Positions 38,101 to 49,966 of a DNA stretch of 64,000 bases are shown here, in pieces. The notes beneath the pieces are model-generated. The model ran no database searches, had not been told where the DNA came from, and saw only the letters and a program-made list of their open reading frames with translations. Every line of letters starts with the position of its first letter. The stretch's first letter is position 1. Position numbers and translations under genes: made by a program. Origin of the DNA: Crambe crambe (Eukaryota; Porifera; Demospongiae; Poecilosclerida; Crambeidae); the NCBI GenBank assembly GCA_963924555.1, contig OZ004587.1:1240001-1304000 (forward strand), written 5' to 3'.

Positions 38101-38651
38101 TCCCTCGTTTCCATATTGTGATGAGGGAGCAAGGCCGAGGACTGTTTGTGCTTGAAAATGTAAGTCCCATGAAAGGGTTGGATCAACCCTCTGTTCTCCA
38201 GATCAAAATCGCTTGCTATAGAGTCAGCTATTTGAGTTAGTTGGTCCTGCTCCAAAGTTCTCACATGCTCATACCCAAAGTAGTAGACCTCCTTCAAGAC
38301 TGGGTTGAGTCTGATCACCCACTCATCAGCCATTGTCCAACCACTGGAGTCTTGATCAATTGTTCTATCCTTGCCAAAGCCAGTGCTGTGATACCCTGGC
38401 CATTGTGTCAAGTCTCTACTACTGCCATTTGACGTGATGGTCGAGTCTGAAGTCTGATCTGCGAGGGATCTCGAGGAGGTTGGACTAGAGGGGTCGCCAT
38501 CGTGGAGAGAGGAGTGAATGTGGGAGGCTACTGCTTGCTCCAGATGAGGGGATCGAACTGAATCATCGGTCTTACGGCTAGAAGGACTGCTCTGAACAAG
38601 GATTGGAGCTAGGGATAGAGCGATAAATAACGAGAGCAAAGAACTAAGCAT
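32147..38651 (-). CDS. PCSK7: Proprotein convertase, PCSK7-like, 936 aa, 13 exons
   Basis: Minus exons: 38651-37953, 36784-36688, 36367-36330, 35825-35737, 35569-35347, 35286-35148, 34643-34433, 34246-33972, 33915-33762, 33527-33430, 33113-33014, 32960-32846, 32719-32147; phase consistent. An N-terminal signal peptide ([14 protein letters not shown]) and a long prodomain end at RQKR (autocleavage). The subtilisin core has Asp in VVDDG (~264), His in DNTHGTK (~305), oxyanion Asn in ASGNGG (~406) and Ser in SGTSAAAP (~482). [14 protein letters not shown] and LTWRDVQ point to PC7 rather than furin. A P-domain follows ([33 protein letters not shown]). One transmembrane helix (~[14 protein letters not shown]) and an acidic cytosolic tail complete it. 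It cleaves basic sites in secretory cargo; the tail probably directs trafficking. A 56-nt intron (33971-33916) joins what looks at first like a frameshift. Confidence 0.92.
35063..35088. repeat. Poly-C run in convertase intron
   Basis: About 26 C in the intron between exons 6 and 7. A second run of about 28 C is at 36941-36968 in intron 1. Confidence 0.9.
36785..37952 (-). other. First intron of the convertase gene
   Basis: No exon inside. It contains the long C run at 36941-36968, a TAGTCTC-family MITE at 37736-37786 and a CCCTACCCTCC-rich tract at 37785-37850. Confidence 0.7.
37736..37786. mobile_element. TAGTCTC-family MITE, short copy
   Basis: Starts TAGTCTCGTGTAGCCAGAC and ends TTGTGAGACTA, with a CCCCTTTTCTTGGGG stem in the middle. 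Inserted in convertase intron 1. Confidence 0.75.
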
Positions 38652-38843
38652 TGCTATGAAGCAAAAAATTAATCGGAGGACAAAGTTTACTCCTTAAAAT
38701 AGCTAGGGGGCGGATCCTCACCGCGCGCGCGGGTAGAGTTTACGAAGCGCGCCTACGCACGCGCAATCTAGTTTCATTGATGGAAGGCTCAAATTTTTCT
38801 GGTCATTGGGTTATGACTATTTTAGGGAATATAGGGTAGGTGT

Positions 38844-39917
38844 TTATGTGACATTGACATTGTATTTTTGCCTGCATACATTAGCAAATGCAACACACCA
38901 CCTAGAATGTGAAGATGCACACTTAATCTGATACATGAACTTCTTCTTGCACATCTTAACAGCAGCTGGAACGTAACACCACAAATCCTCCGCTACTAGA
39001 TGGAAGATCTTATTATCTTCTCCTCTCAAGTGATTGGCATGCACTATCATCGCATCACTATGTCTCTCCCCATAAATAAAGTACTGCTGTCCATTGGGAA
39101 AGTATTTGGAGTTCAAAGTTCTCCATCGAATCCTCCGAGAGTAGTGCCGTATACAAATATTCAACCCAGCTTGGTCATTCCATAGAAAGTTCAATTGATA
39201 CTGCAATATTGATAACCATAAGTACTTTGTAGCCGAATTTGGTATGATGTAGATAAAGCCACCACAAATGTAGTCAAAGATATATGGAAGTATTGAGTCC
39301 AGCATCTTCACTTCTGTGCTATCAGCTTGGAAGACAATATCCATGTTTCTTGAAATCCCTTCCAAGTAAGTCAGAGGATTCTTCAGGAATACTATGTCAG
39401 TGTCAACCATGAAGATAGTTGCTCCACAAGATAAAAGCTTCAGCACCAATTTAGTCCGCTCAATCATCATTTTCTGATAGCCAAGCTGACCAAACTTGGT
39501 GTACTTGATAGTAGCATTAGGATACTGGTAGCATGGCACTTGAGTGTCCTGAAGCTTATTACACACACCTTTCTCAAGGGATATTAAGTATATCTTATCC
39601 TTGAGACCAACTCTTTCTGCAGAACAGATCCAGTTGCGAACCATCGGGATCCATCCCTCGTTGATAAAGGTCACCAATAAGATTCCAGTAGATCTCGGTC
39701 TCGGCTTTAAATCACATGGATAGTTTCTACCATGATTATGAAGAGTCTCCTCACTGACCTGGCAATGTTCATAGCCTCTCATGGCACCAATTTCAATGTA
39801 GTCCATGATGTGCGACTTTCTCACTCCGATGTACAGGACAATTATGAAAACAGCTACTAGGACAGTGACTCGGAGAAATCGCGTCCTGAAAAGAGGACAA
39901 GATAATCTCCAGCTCAT
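38844..39917 (-). CDS. Type II membrane GT77-like nucleotide-sugar transferase, 357 aa, single exon
   Basis: An intronless frame; the first real ATG is at 39917 (MSWRLSC). A transmembrane anchor follows (~VTVLVAVFIIVLYIGV), then a Golgi-lumenal domain. ILLVTFINEGW near the start, DTDIVFLKNP (DxD-type metal and sugar-nucleotide site) and a WNDQAGLN segment near the middle fit the nucleotide-diphospho-sugar transferase family (PF03407, GT77). Conserved cysteines lie in the C-terminal half. The substrate cannot be read from sequence. It is tandem with the convertase, about 190 bp upstream of its start, so this gene's 3' end abuts the convertase promoter. The lack of introns among intron-rich neighbours suggests a retro-copy origin or an ancestrally intronless family. 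Confidence 0.82.
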   Translation of the reverse strand: MSWRLSCPLFRTRFLRVTVLVAVFIIVLYIGVRKSHIMDYIEIGAMRGYEHCQVSEETLHNHGRNYPCDLKPRPRSTGILLVTFINEGWIPMVRNWICSAERVGLKDKIYLISLEKGVCNKLQDTQVPCYQYPNATIKYTKFGQLGYQKMMIERTKLVLKLLSCGATIFMVDTDIVFLKNPLTYLEGISRNMDIVFQADSTEVKMLDSILPYIFDYICGGFIYIIPNSATKYLWLSILQYQLNFLWNDQAGLNICIRHYSRRIRWRTLNSKYFPNGQQYFIYGERHSDAMIVHANHLRGEDNKIFHLVAEDLWCYVPAAVKMCKKKFMYQIKCASSHSRWCVAFANVCRQKYNVNVT

Positions 39918-41282
39918 TATCTTCAACGATTGCGAGCAGCTGCATGTGAGTAGTTAGAGCATTAGTCGATTGTACAGTGTGATCTTGCAACATGAGATTC
40001 AGAACACCCAACTAATATTTACATAGCTTCCTTGTAAGTAGCCCAACTCTAAAGCCACAGTTAAGTCCTTGAGGCTATGTAAGTTTTGGTTTGGTGTTCA
40101 TGTTGCAATCCACTGTAACTACTACAGGCCTGGGGATTATGGTTGGGCTGGTCAGGCCAGTGAGAAACATAAGCATTTTGGATGAGTGGAATATTGTCAA
40201 TGAATAATGAGTGTATTATAGTAAACCAACACCAATAAACTTTAGCTTCCTCCGGCCAGTCCTGATACTCTGACACTTTTTGCATGCACTGGTATAATGC
40301 AGCACATATGTACCAGGTTGAACTGAGCACGCTCAGTAGCTACAGGACAGTCAGATCAGTAGCTACAGGACAGTCGGATTATAATAATCTGGGGGTGTGT
40401 CACTGTTAGCAAACTAGCTTAGTGCATTCATCTTATACAGTTAACACACATGCTTACTACACAATATACAATTCCTTGTCTACGTCGAAACCTCCTAACA
40501 ATGGATACACTTTGGGGCTAAATCCTTTTGTCCTAACTGATTATCTTCTTTTTAGTATATGGACAATGGTATTTTTAGATTGGCTGTATTAAGAGATCTC
40601 TTTGGAAATCAGATCAACTGTACATCCACAGCCACATATGAAGTGAGGACCTAAGGTTATTAGAAGGGGTGGAGGGTACCATGCATGACTCATTCACGAT
40701 TCTGGAGTTTGAGAATATCATGTTATGCAGCTTGAGTCATAATTTGTATCTGTTGCATGTTTTTGTATGTATGCCAGAACCTTCAGCTACTAGTAATACT
40801 AGCTCCCCCCTTTCAGGCTCTCAGCTAGCTAGCAAGGGGTTGAACTAACCTGCTATTCCCACAGTAGTTCAGAGGCGAAGTTCCAGCCAGATGGTAGTCT
40901 AGCATAGCCGACCCCCGCCCCCAAGAAAAGGAAGGTAACGAATTCCAGGAACGTTAATTTACAATTAAAGGCTGCGCGTTCATGCTCGAAGAGGGGGTGG
41001 GGCTTGTAAAATTATAGGGAAGAGAATGTGCTCGAAGTGCTTAATCAGAGAGTGCGGTAGCACTCTCTATGTAGGGATGACTCGGACGGCCGCGCGCGCC
41101 GCCTATAGACTAATACTAAAGTGAAATTCTAGTTCTCCCACTTAGACCTAACAAAAGCTACTGTGAATGATTATCCAGCCTACTAGAGCCTACTACAATG
41201 TGCAGACCAAGTTTCAGGACCAGGGAGCTTACCGTTTCAGAAATACGGCAAGCAGGTAAATCGCTATATTCTTCTTCTTCTC

Positions 41283-41320
<38 letters not shown>

Positions 41321-41813
41321 TTCTTAGACAACCATATCTCTCGAACCACTCAAGCTACAGCCATGATTTCTGGACAAATCCACTCCAAATTCTACCAACT
41401 ACGATCTTTTCTACTCGTTGATCCTCGAAAGAGTCGATGAAAAAGGAGACACTATGGAGCACAGCACTCGACTAATTCAATTAGGAAGCCATCTTTTCTA
41501 TAATACGCATGCGCATGTATTTGAATATCCAATTATTCGAAATCATAATATTACTCAGCTGTCTCTAGCTAGCTAGCTAGCTCTAGCTGATGATAGACTA
41601 CTGTATCGATTCGGGGATTTAGATTCACCACGGTAGACTCTATTTCAGCATCTTCGACCTCCAAGTATGGCTCAACAACACAACACCTTGACTCGATAAA
41701 TGATTGGGCTGGTATGCTATTGGAGAACTTCTTTCATCTGTCCCTGCATACACATAGAAGAATGAACTCTAATCATAGCTAAAACCATAAAAGAGAGGAA
41801 AAAAGACCAGGAA
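39918..41813. other. Intergenic, no gene seen
   Basis: Contains a one-ended TAGTCTC-like fragment near 40897-40930, a CpG-rich patch (CGGACGGCCGCGCGCGCC) near 41085-41102 that may mark a promoter, and an (ATT)n microsatellite at 41283-41319. Open frames here are short and unsupported. Confidence 0.55.
41283..41319. repeat. (ATT)n microsatellite
   Basis: About 12 perfect ATT units. The poly-Asn and poly-Leu frames it produces are artefacts. Confidence 0.95.
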
Positions 41814-42124
41814 CAAGTAAGGGAAAAAGCATTTCGTGAAATGAAAAAAAGATGTAGGGATGACCACTGCTCAAAAAAGTAAGGAAACAAGAAGGATGGA
41901 AATGGGATCAATCTTTGTTCTGTATATCCAGCCAACAATCCCTACATATACGTCAGGTAACTTCAGATTATGGTGTAGTAATGTGTGTATATGTAGGGAT
42001 TGTTGGCTGGATATACAGAACAAAGATTGATCCCATTTCCATCCTTCTTGTTTCCTTACTTTTTTGAGCAGTGGTCATCCCTACATCTTTTTTTCATTTC
42101 ACGAAATGCTTTTTCCCTTACTTG
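41814..42124. repeat. Perfect 137-bp inverted repeat with 37-nt loop
   Basis: Arms 41814-41950 and 41988-42124 read as exact reverse complements across the whole length. The loop is CGTCAGG...GTGTG. No terminal motif shared with the other MITEs was found. It could be a foldback element, a palindromic duplication or an assembly artefact. On the plus strand the left arm reads EKAFREMKKRCRDDHCSKK-like text, of unknown meaning. Confidence 0.9.
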
Positions 42125-42533
42125 TGTATATTGAAGTGATTCATATGTACGAGGAGAGATGACTATGACTATTTGTTTTTTTAAAAATATTTTTCTTGTG
42201 CTAATTCAATGTGTGACAAGTTGTGCAACTGCAAGAATCATAGATCTGTAGCAATAGCATAGCAAACTGCAGCTGTATTCAGTATGTATCAAAATCCCTC
42301 ACTGACTGTCAGAGGAAACTAGGATCTAATGATGTTAGCCAACCAAATAATGTTGTTATGAAATGGTTTAGTATTACACCATAGCTACATGCCTTTCATC
42401 CATCCATAGTAATAGCTGTACATAATTAACTAACACTGTCTGTCAGTGATTTGTAGTTACAATGTATCTTGACCAATGTACTGATTAATTAATGCTGAAT
42501 AGCTATAGCTAGTCAATGTTTTAATAGCTGAAG

Positions 42534-45500
42534 ATGACTTCTTTGGATTCAGAGAGACTGCGGAAAATCCTTTTAGAGACACCTGACTATTTTACAGAGT
42601 CACCATGGTTACCAAATCCCTTTGTTTGCCTCAGGGATATGGTGATCACTGGAACCAAAGAAATTATCAGCCGACTCCCTTGGAATGGAATGGGAATATG
42701 GATGATGGAAACTTGGAATTGGATGGTGATCAGTCACTATGACGATATCAGTCTTTTCACTCTTCCAGTGATTCTTGCTCTGATACTAACACTACTTCGA
42801 ATCTTCCTCAATCATGTCCTATACAAAGTATGTGACTAGCTTACAGTGGAACCTTTAATGGGACCAAGCCTTTTGTCTTTTATAGGGAGGTTGTCCTCTT
42901 TAGGAGGTTAGCTATAGCTATATTGTAGACTAATCGTCACTTGTTGAGAAGTTTGTTCTCTTTCAGAGTGTCCTTTATTGGAGGTCCTCTTGGTCAAATG
43001 ATTGAAGGATGCTAGGTCTAGACACTTTCTGTGTCCATTGAGTCACCTCTTGCATGCACTCCTATAGCTAAATTAATTAGCTATAGCTAGCTATACTGAA
43101 ATACTAAATTGTGGGAGGAATAGGAATAGATTAGCTAGCTACTCCATACTGGGTATGTAGCTATAGAGCTAGACTATTGTGACCAATCTGGCTACTAGCC
43201 TATAGCTATCTGGTAGCTAGCTAATTGTGTAACTAACTAACTAACTGTGCAACATATACGTACGTAGCTGCCTCTATGTTTTAGCTGTATACCATTTCTG
43301 TGCAGCGTATCCCTCTCTGGTTCCACTTGATGGCAGAATCTGCTGAGAAGTTTCCTGAGAGTGCATGGAACTGTCTGCTTTCTGTGTGTATTAGCAGTCT
43401 CAGCTTTTATCTGGTAGCTTCTGCTAATCACAATCCTTTCTTCGACCTTCGCTCACATTGGACGAGTATAAGCAAGTGTGGTAAGCCCCCCTCCAATCAT
43501 GCAAATTGAGAATATGTACATACACGCATGCATGTATTTGCATGCATGTCATTGCAAGGGAACAGAATTCTTAAGAAAGTATCATTTACAAGGATGTAAA
43601 AAAGCTTGTACTTGGAAACTGAAGTACATACATTGCTTTGCTTGAATAGTTACACAACTACAGCTGGTTTTAAAAAGATTGACAGAGTGCTATACGTAGC
43701 TACTTTGAGTTTTCTAGCTAGTTAGCTAGCTATCTCCAAACACCTGTGATTTATAGTTCTTGGATTTAGCTATAGTATTGTGGGTTCATACCTGTAGCTA
43801 GCTATAATACAATCTCTGTACACTGTAGCAGTGGCACAAGATGTTGACACAGAACTGGAGAGTGGTGTATTTTGGCTCTTCATAGTGGAAATAGGGTGTT
43901 GCATCCATAGTCTCTGTATCTTCACTTACTTGCCAATGGATGCAGCTCGAAGAGACTCTACTGTGATGATCACACATCATGTCATTACTCTCCTGCTTCT
44001 CTTCTCCTCTTCTTACCTGTTCAGGTCAGCAGACTTGTCTCGTTTGTTCTGGTTCACTAAAATGATGTGACAGTCCAAAGTAGAAAATAAACACATTCTT
44101 TTTTGGCCATATTTTTTTAAACTTTGGTTCACCATGATTATCTCATGACTACTAGTGGCCATGGTCTGGAAATTTATGTAGAGATAGTCCAACCATTTAG
44201 AACATGTGACAGCAAGTTTGAAACAAATACATCTAAGAACAGCAAATTTAATTAATTAAGTTAATGTGCCTTTGAACCTTGAAGTCTTAGTTTTACGTAG
44301 AAACACCACCCTTTACTGTCTGTCTATAATGTTAATGTTAATCTTAGAACTATGTCGTCCACCAAAATGATATTATTTGAATTATGAGTGGAATGGACAC
44401 ACTTGGGACCCAGCCTTTTGTCCTTTGTACAGAGGATGTCCACTTTGTACGTATAGAGTGTATGTACAAAGATGATCTTTGTTGAGAAGTTTGTTCTCAT
44501 TATTTTGTTATCGGAGGTTCCAGTTAACCTGTATGCACATGCAGTGTCAACTTCTTTCTTTGTTGCTATGATATGCACTTACAGCTGCTCTGTGTTAATT
44601 TTAGCTGGAGCAATTAGCTATTTCATGTGTGAAATGCATGCAGATATCACACTGTGGGTGTGCTATTGCTCACTCTACTCAGCACTGGAGATGTTCTCTT
44701 GGAATTATCAAAGATGGCAGTCTATTTCAGAGACAGAGGTGGCAGAAGAAATTGTGGCACAGAAATCATGGCTAACATTTTCTTTGTACTCTTCTCAATT
44801 CATACGTAAGTTGGTGAAAATAAGTTTAATAGATCATGCAGTCCTGGAGTCAATTGTAAAAAATTTTGCTGAATTTGCTCAATTCTTGGCCCTTTTTTTT
44901 TCCAACATGCCACATACTCTCAATGGATAGGAATTTCATCAAGATTGAGAAAATTATGCGAAATATTTTGTCTGTATAGCTAAGATTTATTTTTGCAGTG
45001 TAATATGTCGTCTCTATTGGTTACTGACCAAGGTGATGTACTCCACCATGCATGTTAGTGTCCAAGTTGTTCCAGGAGGTCCTTTTTATCTCTTCTTCAA
45101 TCTTCTCTTGTGCATCATCTATGCAATGCAGGTCAGCATTGGTAACTACATAAAATTCGGTTTCAATTTTTATCACAATAAAAGCATTACAGCTGATTAA
45201 AAGATTTAAGTATAGCTAGTAGATCTGAACCTGCATTATCTATAGCTATTAGGAATAGAAGTATATAGCTACTGCAGTAATTGGTGGATATTATAATTAT
45301 TCTGCTTATTATTCTCAGCTAACATGATAAAAATTCAATAGAATTAGTTCTCATAAAGATGATGGCTAGAGTATTCTGGTCGAAACGTTGGTGGTTTATT
45401 TCATAAGCTAATCTTATGAGAACTAATTCTATTGAATTATAATTATTATTTTGTAATTGCGGGTACTGAAGTTAATTATTTCGCTACATACAATCACTGA

Positions 45501-45755
45501 ATCTGTAGCTATTAGTTGTACAGCTTAGCTACATACATTAAATTTTTATTAATAGTTTTTGACAATAATTGCTAGCTTATAGCTACTAGCTATTTGTACA
45601 TGGTTCATGTGATGACCGTTGTTTAATATAGCTACCTATATTCGTAGGTGTACTGGTTCACGTTCATTTTGAAGTTATTATGGAGAATATTTGTCCGGGG
45701 GCAAAATCTACATGATACACGTGACTATGAAGATGAGAAAAGAAAGCAAGATTGA
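42534..45755 (+). CDS. Ceramide synthase (LAG1/TLC family), 354 aa, 6 exons
   Basis: Exons: 42534-42827, 43306-43480, 43832-44024, 44644-44805, 44999-45131, 45648-45755; phases agree (1065 nt). It is a polytopic ER enzyme that N-acylates sphingoid bases with acyl-CoA. The TLC domain shows the two catalytic-region histidines in TVMITHHVITLLLL, and the Lag1p motif continues as GDVLLELSKMAVYF. ESAWNCLLSV in exon 2 matches the family's early TLC helix. The C-terminus ends in acidic/basic text (DTRDYEDEKRKQD) like other members. No Hox-like domain is present, so it is closer to the CERS1 layout. The chain-length preference cannot be told from the sequence. Neighbours are unrelated. Confidence 0.9.
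42840..43015. repeat. Possible MITE in ceramide synthase intron 1
   Basis: Starts CAGTGGAACCTTTAATGGGA and shows repeated inverted pairs such as TTTATAGGGAGGTTGTCC and GTCCTTTATTGGAGG. CAGTGGAACCTC also occurs at 49199 and a relative lies at 58440-58740. Confidence 0.4.
45332..45437. mobile_element. Full foldback MITE in ceramide synthase intron 5
   Basis: Both ends carry AATTCAATAGAATTAGTTCT in inverted orientation. The centre contains GGCTAGAGTATTCTGGTCGA then AACGTTGGTGGTTTATTTCA. It is the longest copy of the family in the window. Confidence 0.85.
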
Positions 45756-46766
45756 AACAAAGTGAAAGTGTGACACAATAGCTATAGCTGTATAGAGCTA
45801 TACTTTTCTTTAATAACATATATTAGCTATTAGCTATAGCCAGCCACAGTCATGGTTGTGTTTTCACTGCAGCAGTGGACTGTCTATCTATTATAGCTAC
45901 TGACATAATCAATTGATCATAATTAAAATCTCTGATGGTATAAATTTAGATACTAGCGAGTGAGCCTGGACTTGATGCAAGAACTAGTGATCACATCCAG
46001 CTATTACAGTCATAGATAATAAGTCAGAAAGCAACAAAGACACAATAATTATAGCGATCACAATTCTTAAGCAGTCCAATGAGATACTCCTTGTATAATT
46101 AATATCTATCTTTGGGCAGGGCTTGTAGCTAGCTAGCTGGAAAAATTTACTCTCCACACTTATCCAAATAATAATTATTAGCTACTAAGAATAGCTACAA
46201 AAAATTAGCTAGCTAGCTATACACACAATAACTATTATAGCTTGCAGTAAAACATTAAACTGTTTCTCTTATGCTCACCTTGAGGAGTATCAGTGCATTC
46301 TACAGTTTCATTATTGATCTCTACATCAACTTCAGTGACTGTAATAATGGATTAGCTACTTGTTCAGTAGATTTGACTTCAGTCAAATCATATATAAACC
46401 ATAGCCCGCACACCAGGGCCTACTACACCTACATACATACACCTGGAGCGTATATAGATCTACAGTAGATCTATACACAACAATCAATGAGTCATGATCT
46501 GAGAGTCAGCTCACTCACTGAAATATATATATATATATATATTTCGCACTTAACCACTTAATTTGTAGCCTGGACCAGCACTCAGTATCAATACAGTAGT
46601 GGAATGATAAGTTTGGTGGAACAAATTGTCATAATGTTGATGCATGGGACTGTCTATGTTGATGCATGGGACTGTCACATGTATACATGTTGATGCAATC
46701 TTAGGCTATTTTCAATTATATAAACTTTGAATGGTAGAAGAGAAAATTAATTATTCTTCACCTGGA

Positions 46767-46798
<32 letters not shown>

Positions 46799-47423
46799 AA
46801 TGGAATATTCTGAATTAAATAGTAGCTAGCTAAGGCTTCTTAACTTGTAAACCAGCCATCATTATGTTTGTGGATGATATCACCCAAGTCCTTATCCCTC
46901 AAAAAGAAGAAAGCAGAATGTAAACAAAAGTCAAAAACCTATAACTACTGTGGACACAGAGGAATAGAGAAGAGGAGCACTTGAAATAGAACTCTGTCCC
47001 TGATGCACCATCCCATGATGGTGCTGGCAGAAGCTAGCTGTATGCAACCTTTTCAAACTGCAAAATCACAGCAGAATAATGAAAGCACCCAAAGTCAAAC
47101 TTTGGCTGCTTAATGGCATGACTGTGTTACCTGAGCTGAACTAACTCGCTGCAGACTGTAATGCCAGTACAGATTCACGTGAATCATAATAATAATTGCT
47201 ATGAAGATTACCCTCACCACTCAAACTTCAAGGGATTTTACACACCTCCTTCTGTCCTTCTGTCTCATAACATAAGATTTTATAGCCATAATAATGAAAA
47301 ACAGTAAAAAAAGATGATTGTATTACAGTACCCTGTGGCAAGAAAAGAGATAAGTATAGACTTTATAAAGACAATTGGTGCCAAGTCCTGAGCTGATCCG
47401 TTGTCACAAATTATTTGTAGTGC
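45756..47423. other. Intergenic, no gene seen
   Basis: A 3'-to-3' interval between the ceramide synthase and the carrier. Contains an (AT)n palindrome at 46522-46545, a ~29-base G run at 46767-46796 and a duplicated 'TTGATGCATGGGACTGTC' near 46635-46675. Confidence 0.6.
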
Positions 47424-49966
47424 CTATTGTCGCCTGAGGCCCCACTGGGATACTTGTCTCTGAGCATACTGCATCACTATCATACTGGTCCCATTCGCTA
47501 TGAAACTCCTGATAGTGCCCGGCCAAATCCCTCGGTAAAGGGCTCTCACTCCTCCTCTCTCTCGCACCACCACTCTCATTCGATGAAGTAAGGATTGTTT
47601 CTGATTGCCATAACTGCCTTGGACTTGGGATTTCATGTATTCCAGAGGCCACACCACCCACCAGGCCACTGTTGCTGCCACTCCGGACATGAGGAAAGGG
47701 CCAAGGAGAGGTCGTGAGAAAAGGTCAGGGAAATGTCGTCTGTACGAGTCGACTAAGATGAAATAAGTGGTCATGAGACCAACAGTTCTCATCCACGTTA
47801 CTGTGAAGCCAGTGTACAGATGTCTCAAATGCCACTGCTTACCCACTTGCCTTCTCACCTGTAGTTGGGAGGGAGAGGGAGGGAGAGAGGGAAGGAGAGA
47901 GGGAGGGAGGGAAGGACAGAGGGAGGGAGGGGGGAAAGAGGGAGAGAGGGAAGGAGAGAGAGAGAGAGGGAAGGAGAGAGGGAGGGAGAGAGAGGGAGGG
48001 AGGGAAGGGACAGAAGGAGGAATGGAGAATGATCACTCCCCAGGGTTCTCCCCAAAGGCATAGAGGCAAGACTGGCAAGACCATATAATTATCATGAAGA
48101 GTTTTCTGAGATGGCTCCTGGTGTAAAAGCCAAGGTACCAGTAAGGCACAGTGGCAAGATATAAGGCATAGCTGAAGGCACAGTGGCAAGATATAAGGCA
48201 TAGCTGAAGGCATAGTGGCAAGACATAAGGCATAGGGGGAAGAACTGAAGGCATAGTGGGAAGACATAAGACATAGGGGGAAGAACTAAAGGCATAGTGG
48301 CAAGACATAAGGCATAGGGGGAAGAACTGAAGGCATAGGGGCCCGCTATGCCTTAAGGTGCCTGGGGAGAACCCTGCTCCCACTTCTATCCTATGGCAGT
48401 GTATCTACACCCCAGCTAATTATTATCAAACTCAAGCAAGATGTAGAAGCGACTGGAAAAGGACAGATTGATTTACACTCCATAATTATATGTATATACA
48501 CACACATAATACCTTGGCATACTCGAGTGGTGTCTCAATGATAGCACGGGCAGTGGATGCAATGATCCCACCTGTGATGACTCTGGTCTGAAGACCCCCT
48601 GTGAAGGGAATTTCCCCTCTCCAGAAAGGGACGTCCATTGCAGTGTAGCACGCCTCAAACACTACAAAGACAAATAACCAGGTTTATTACGATCTCTACA
48701 TTAATTAGATCTCCAAATGCCTTTGCGCGCCCCCCCCCCCCCTCCAAACAGAAAATCTCCCTACTCAACCCGGGATATAATTCCTGATGATCCTTACCTA
48801 TTTATAATGTTGTAATTTTATAGTAAAACTTTTCATGTATTGTGTTATATTAATAGTCCCATAATAAATATCTGATATCATTCCTAAATTGTAATGATCG
48901 AGTTTGTTCCGAACTTCTATCATGTGTTCTATAATGTCTCTACACTAAATTTCCAGACCATTGGCCACTAGTAGTCATCAGTTATGCAAAAGCAATGATG
49001 AATTTGATTTCTACTCAGGATTATTACACCAAAAAAATAGATGATTCTGTCAGAGTATCCCACTATAATTTCTTGTATAAGATATTGCAGATAATGGGGG
49101 TGCCAGAAAGGTCAACTTGTGGGATATGAAGTTATATGGAATTGTCAGCATGAAACTGCTAATGTGGACAAGAATCACAGTTGGCATAGTTTTTACTGCA
49201 GTGGAACCTCCGAATAAAGGACACTTTGGGATCCTTTGCATTCTTGAAGGTTAAAAATGCCCCCCTCTGTTGGGAGGTTGTGGGGAGAGTCCACCACCAT
49301 AGTACTTGTGATGTTGGCAAACACATAGCACTCACCACCCACTCACCAGCGAACTGCGTGGACCTGAAGATGCCAGACCCCAAGAGGGGAGGGAAGCAGC
49401 CGCGATACAGTCCCCTGATCCCCTGATCCCTTACCGTCCTACTGAATGTTCTGAGCATGCTCTGTGACTCGAATCCAGCCTGGGCCTGCATTTTAGTCTT
49501 GACTGTGTCAAAAGGATGGCCTACGGCAACACTGGTGGTGCCATATAGCACTCCCACCCCAAGACCTGCAAAGTCATAGAGATGATGCTGAATTACTATT
49601 GGAGAAATATGATTATCGCTGTGGCTAGAGTACCAGCAGGAAGTTATGTATAAAAAACAGTACTACCCCTAGCCCCGCCCTTTGCCCATATGATAGACTG
49701 CTGATACTCTAGACACTGTATTGCTGGGGATATTTTTCTGCTACAGGTTAGCATTTTAGTTATCTCTGATACTTACAATAATTATAATCTACATAAATGC
49801 TACTGTATGGTGATTAAAGTCACGGGGTTGATCGACACTGCAGCATTTGAGAAGAAGCTGTTAAACTAGCCCCGACTCTGTGGGCCTCGTGGTGTGGGTG
49901 ACTGGGCTATGGCTCACCTATAAGTCCTTCCTTCCACCACGCTGTTCTCTTCTCATTGTGAGTCAT
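47424..49966 (-). CDS. Mitochondrial carrier family (SLC25) protein, 283 aa, 4 exons
   Basis: Minus exons: 49966-49918, 49565-49347, 48661-48513, 47858-47424; phase consistent. Three repeats are visible, each with the carrier signature P-x-(D/E)-x-x-K: PFDTVKTKMQ, PLEYAKVRRQ and PLEYMKSQVQ. The second half-signature (GLYRG, ALYRG) follows in repeats 1 and 3. It would be an inner-membrane transporter. Substrate contact residues are not clear enough to assign a subtype. The start ATG is followed by MTHNEKRTAWWKEGLIG, which puts the first helix at GVLYGTTSVAVGHP. Head-to-head with SMAD4. Confidence 0.88.
47872..48020. repeat. Purine-rich GGGA/GAGA tract in carrier intron 3
   Basis: About 150 bases of G and A only apart from rare C, beginning immediately beyond the acceptor of the last exon. 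On the minus strand this is a long CCCTCTC polypyrimidine tract feeding that 3' splice site. Confidence 0.9.
48145..48345. repeat. GGCATAG minisatellite in carrier intron 3
   Basis: Eight or so units of 24-42 bp built from AAGGCATAGTGGCAAGA, CATAAGGCATAGGGGGAAG and AACTGAAGGCATAG. The poly-codon open frames across it are artefacts. Confidence 0.85.

Noticed and set aside
41158..41440. Poly-Asn / poly-Leu open frames
   Set aside because: Produced by the (ATT)n microsatellite.
47855..48383. Several overlapping open frames on minus
   Set aside because: They are translations of the purine tract and the GGCATAG minisatellite in a carrier intron.
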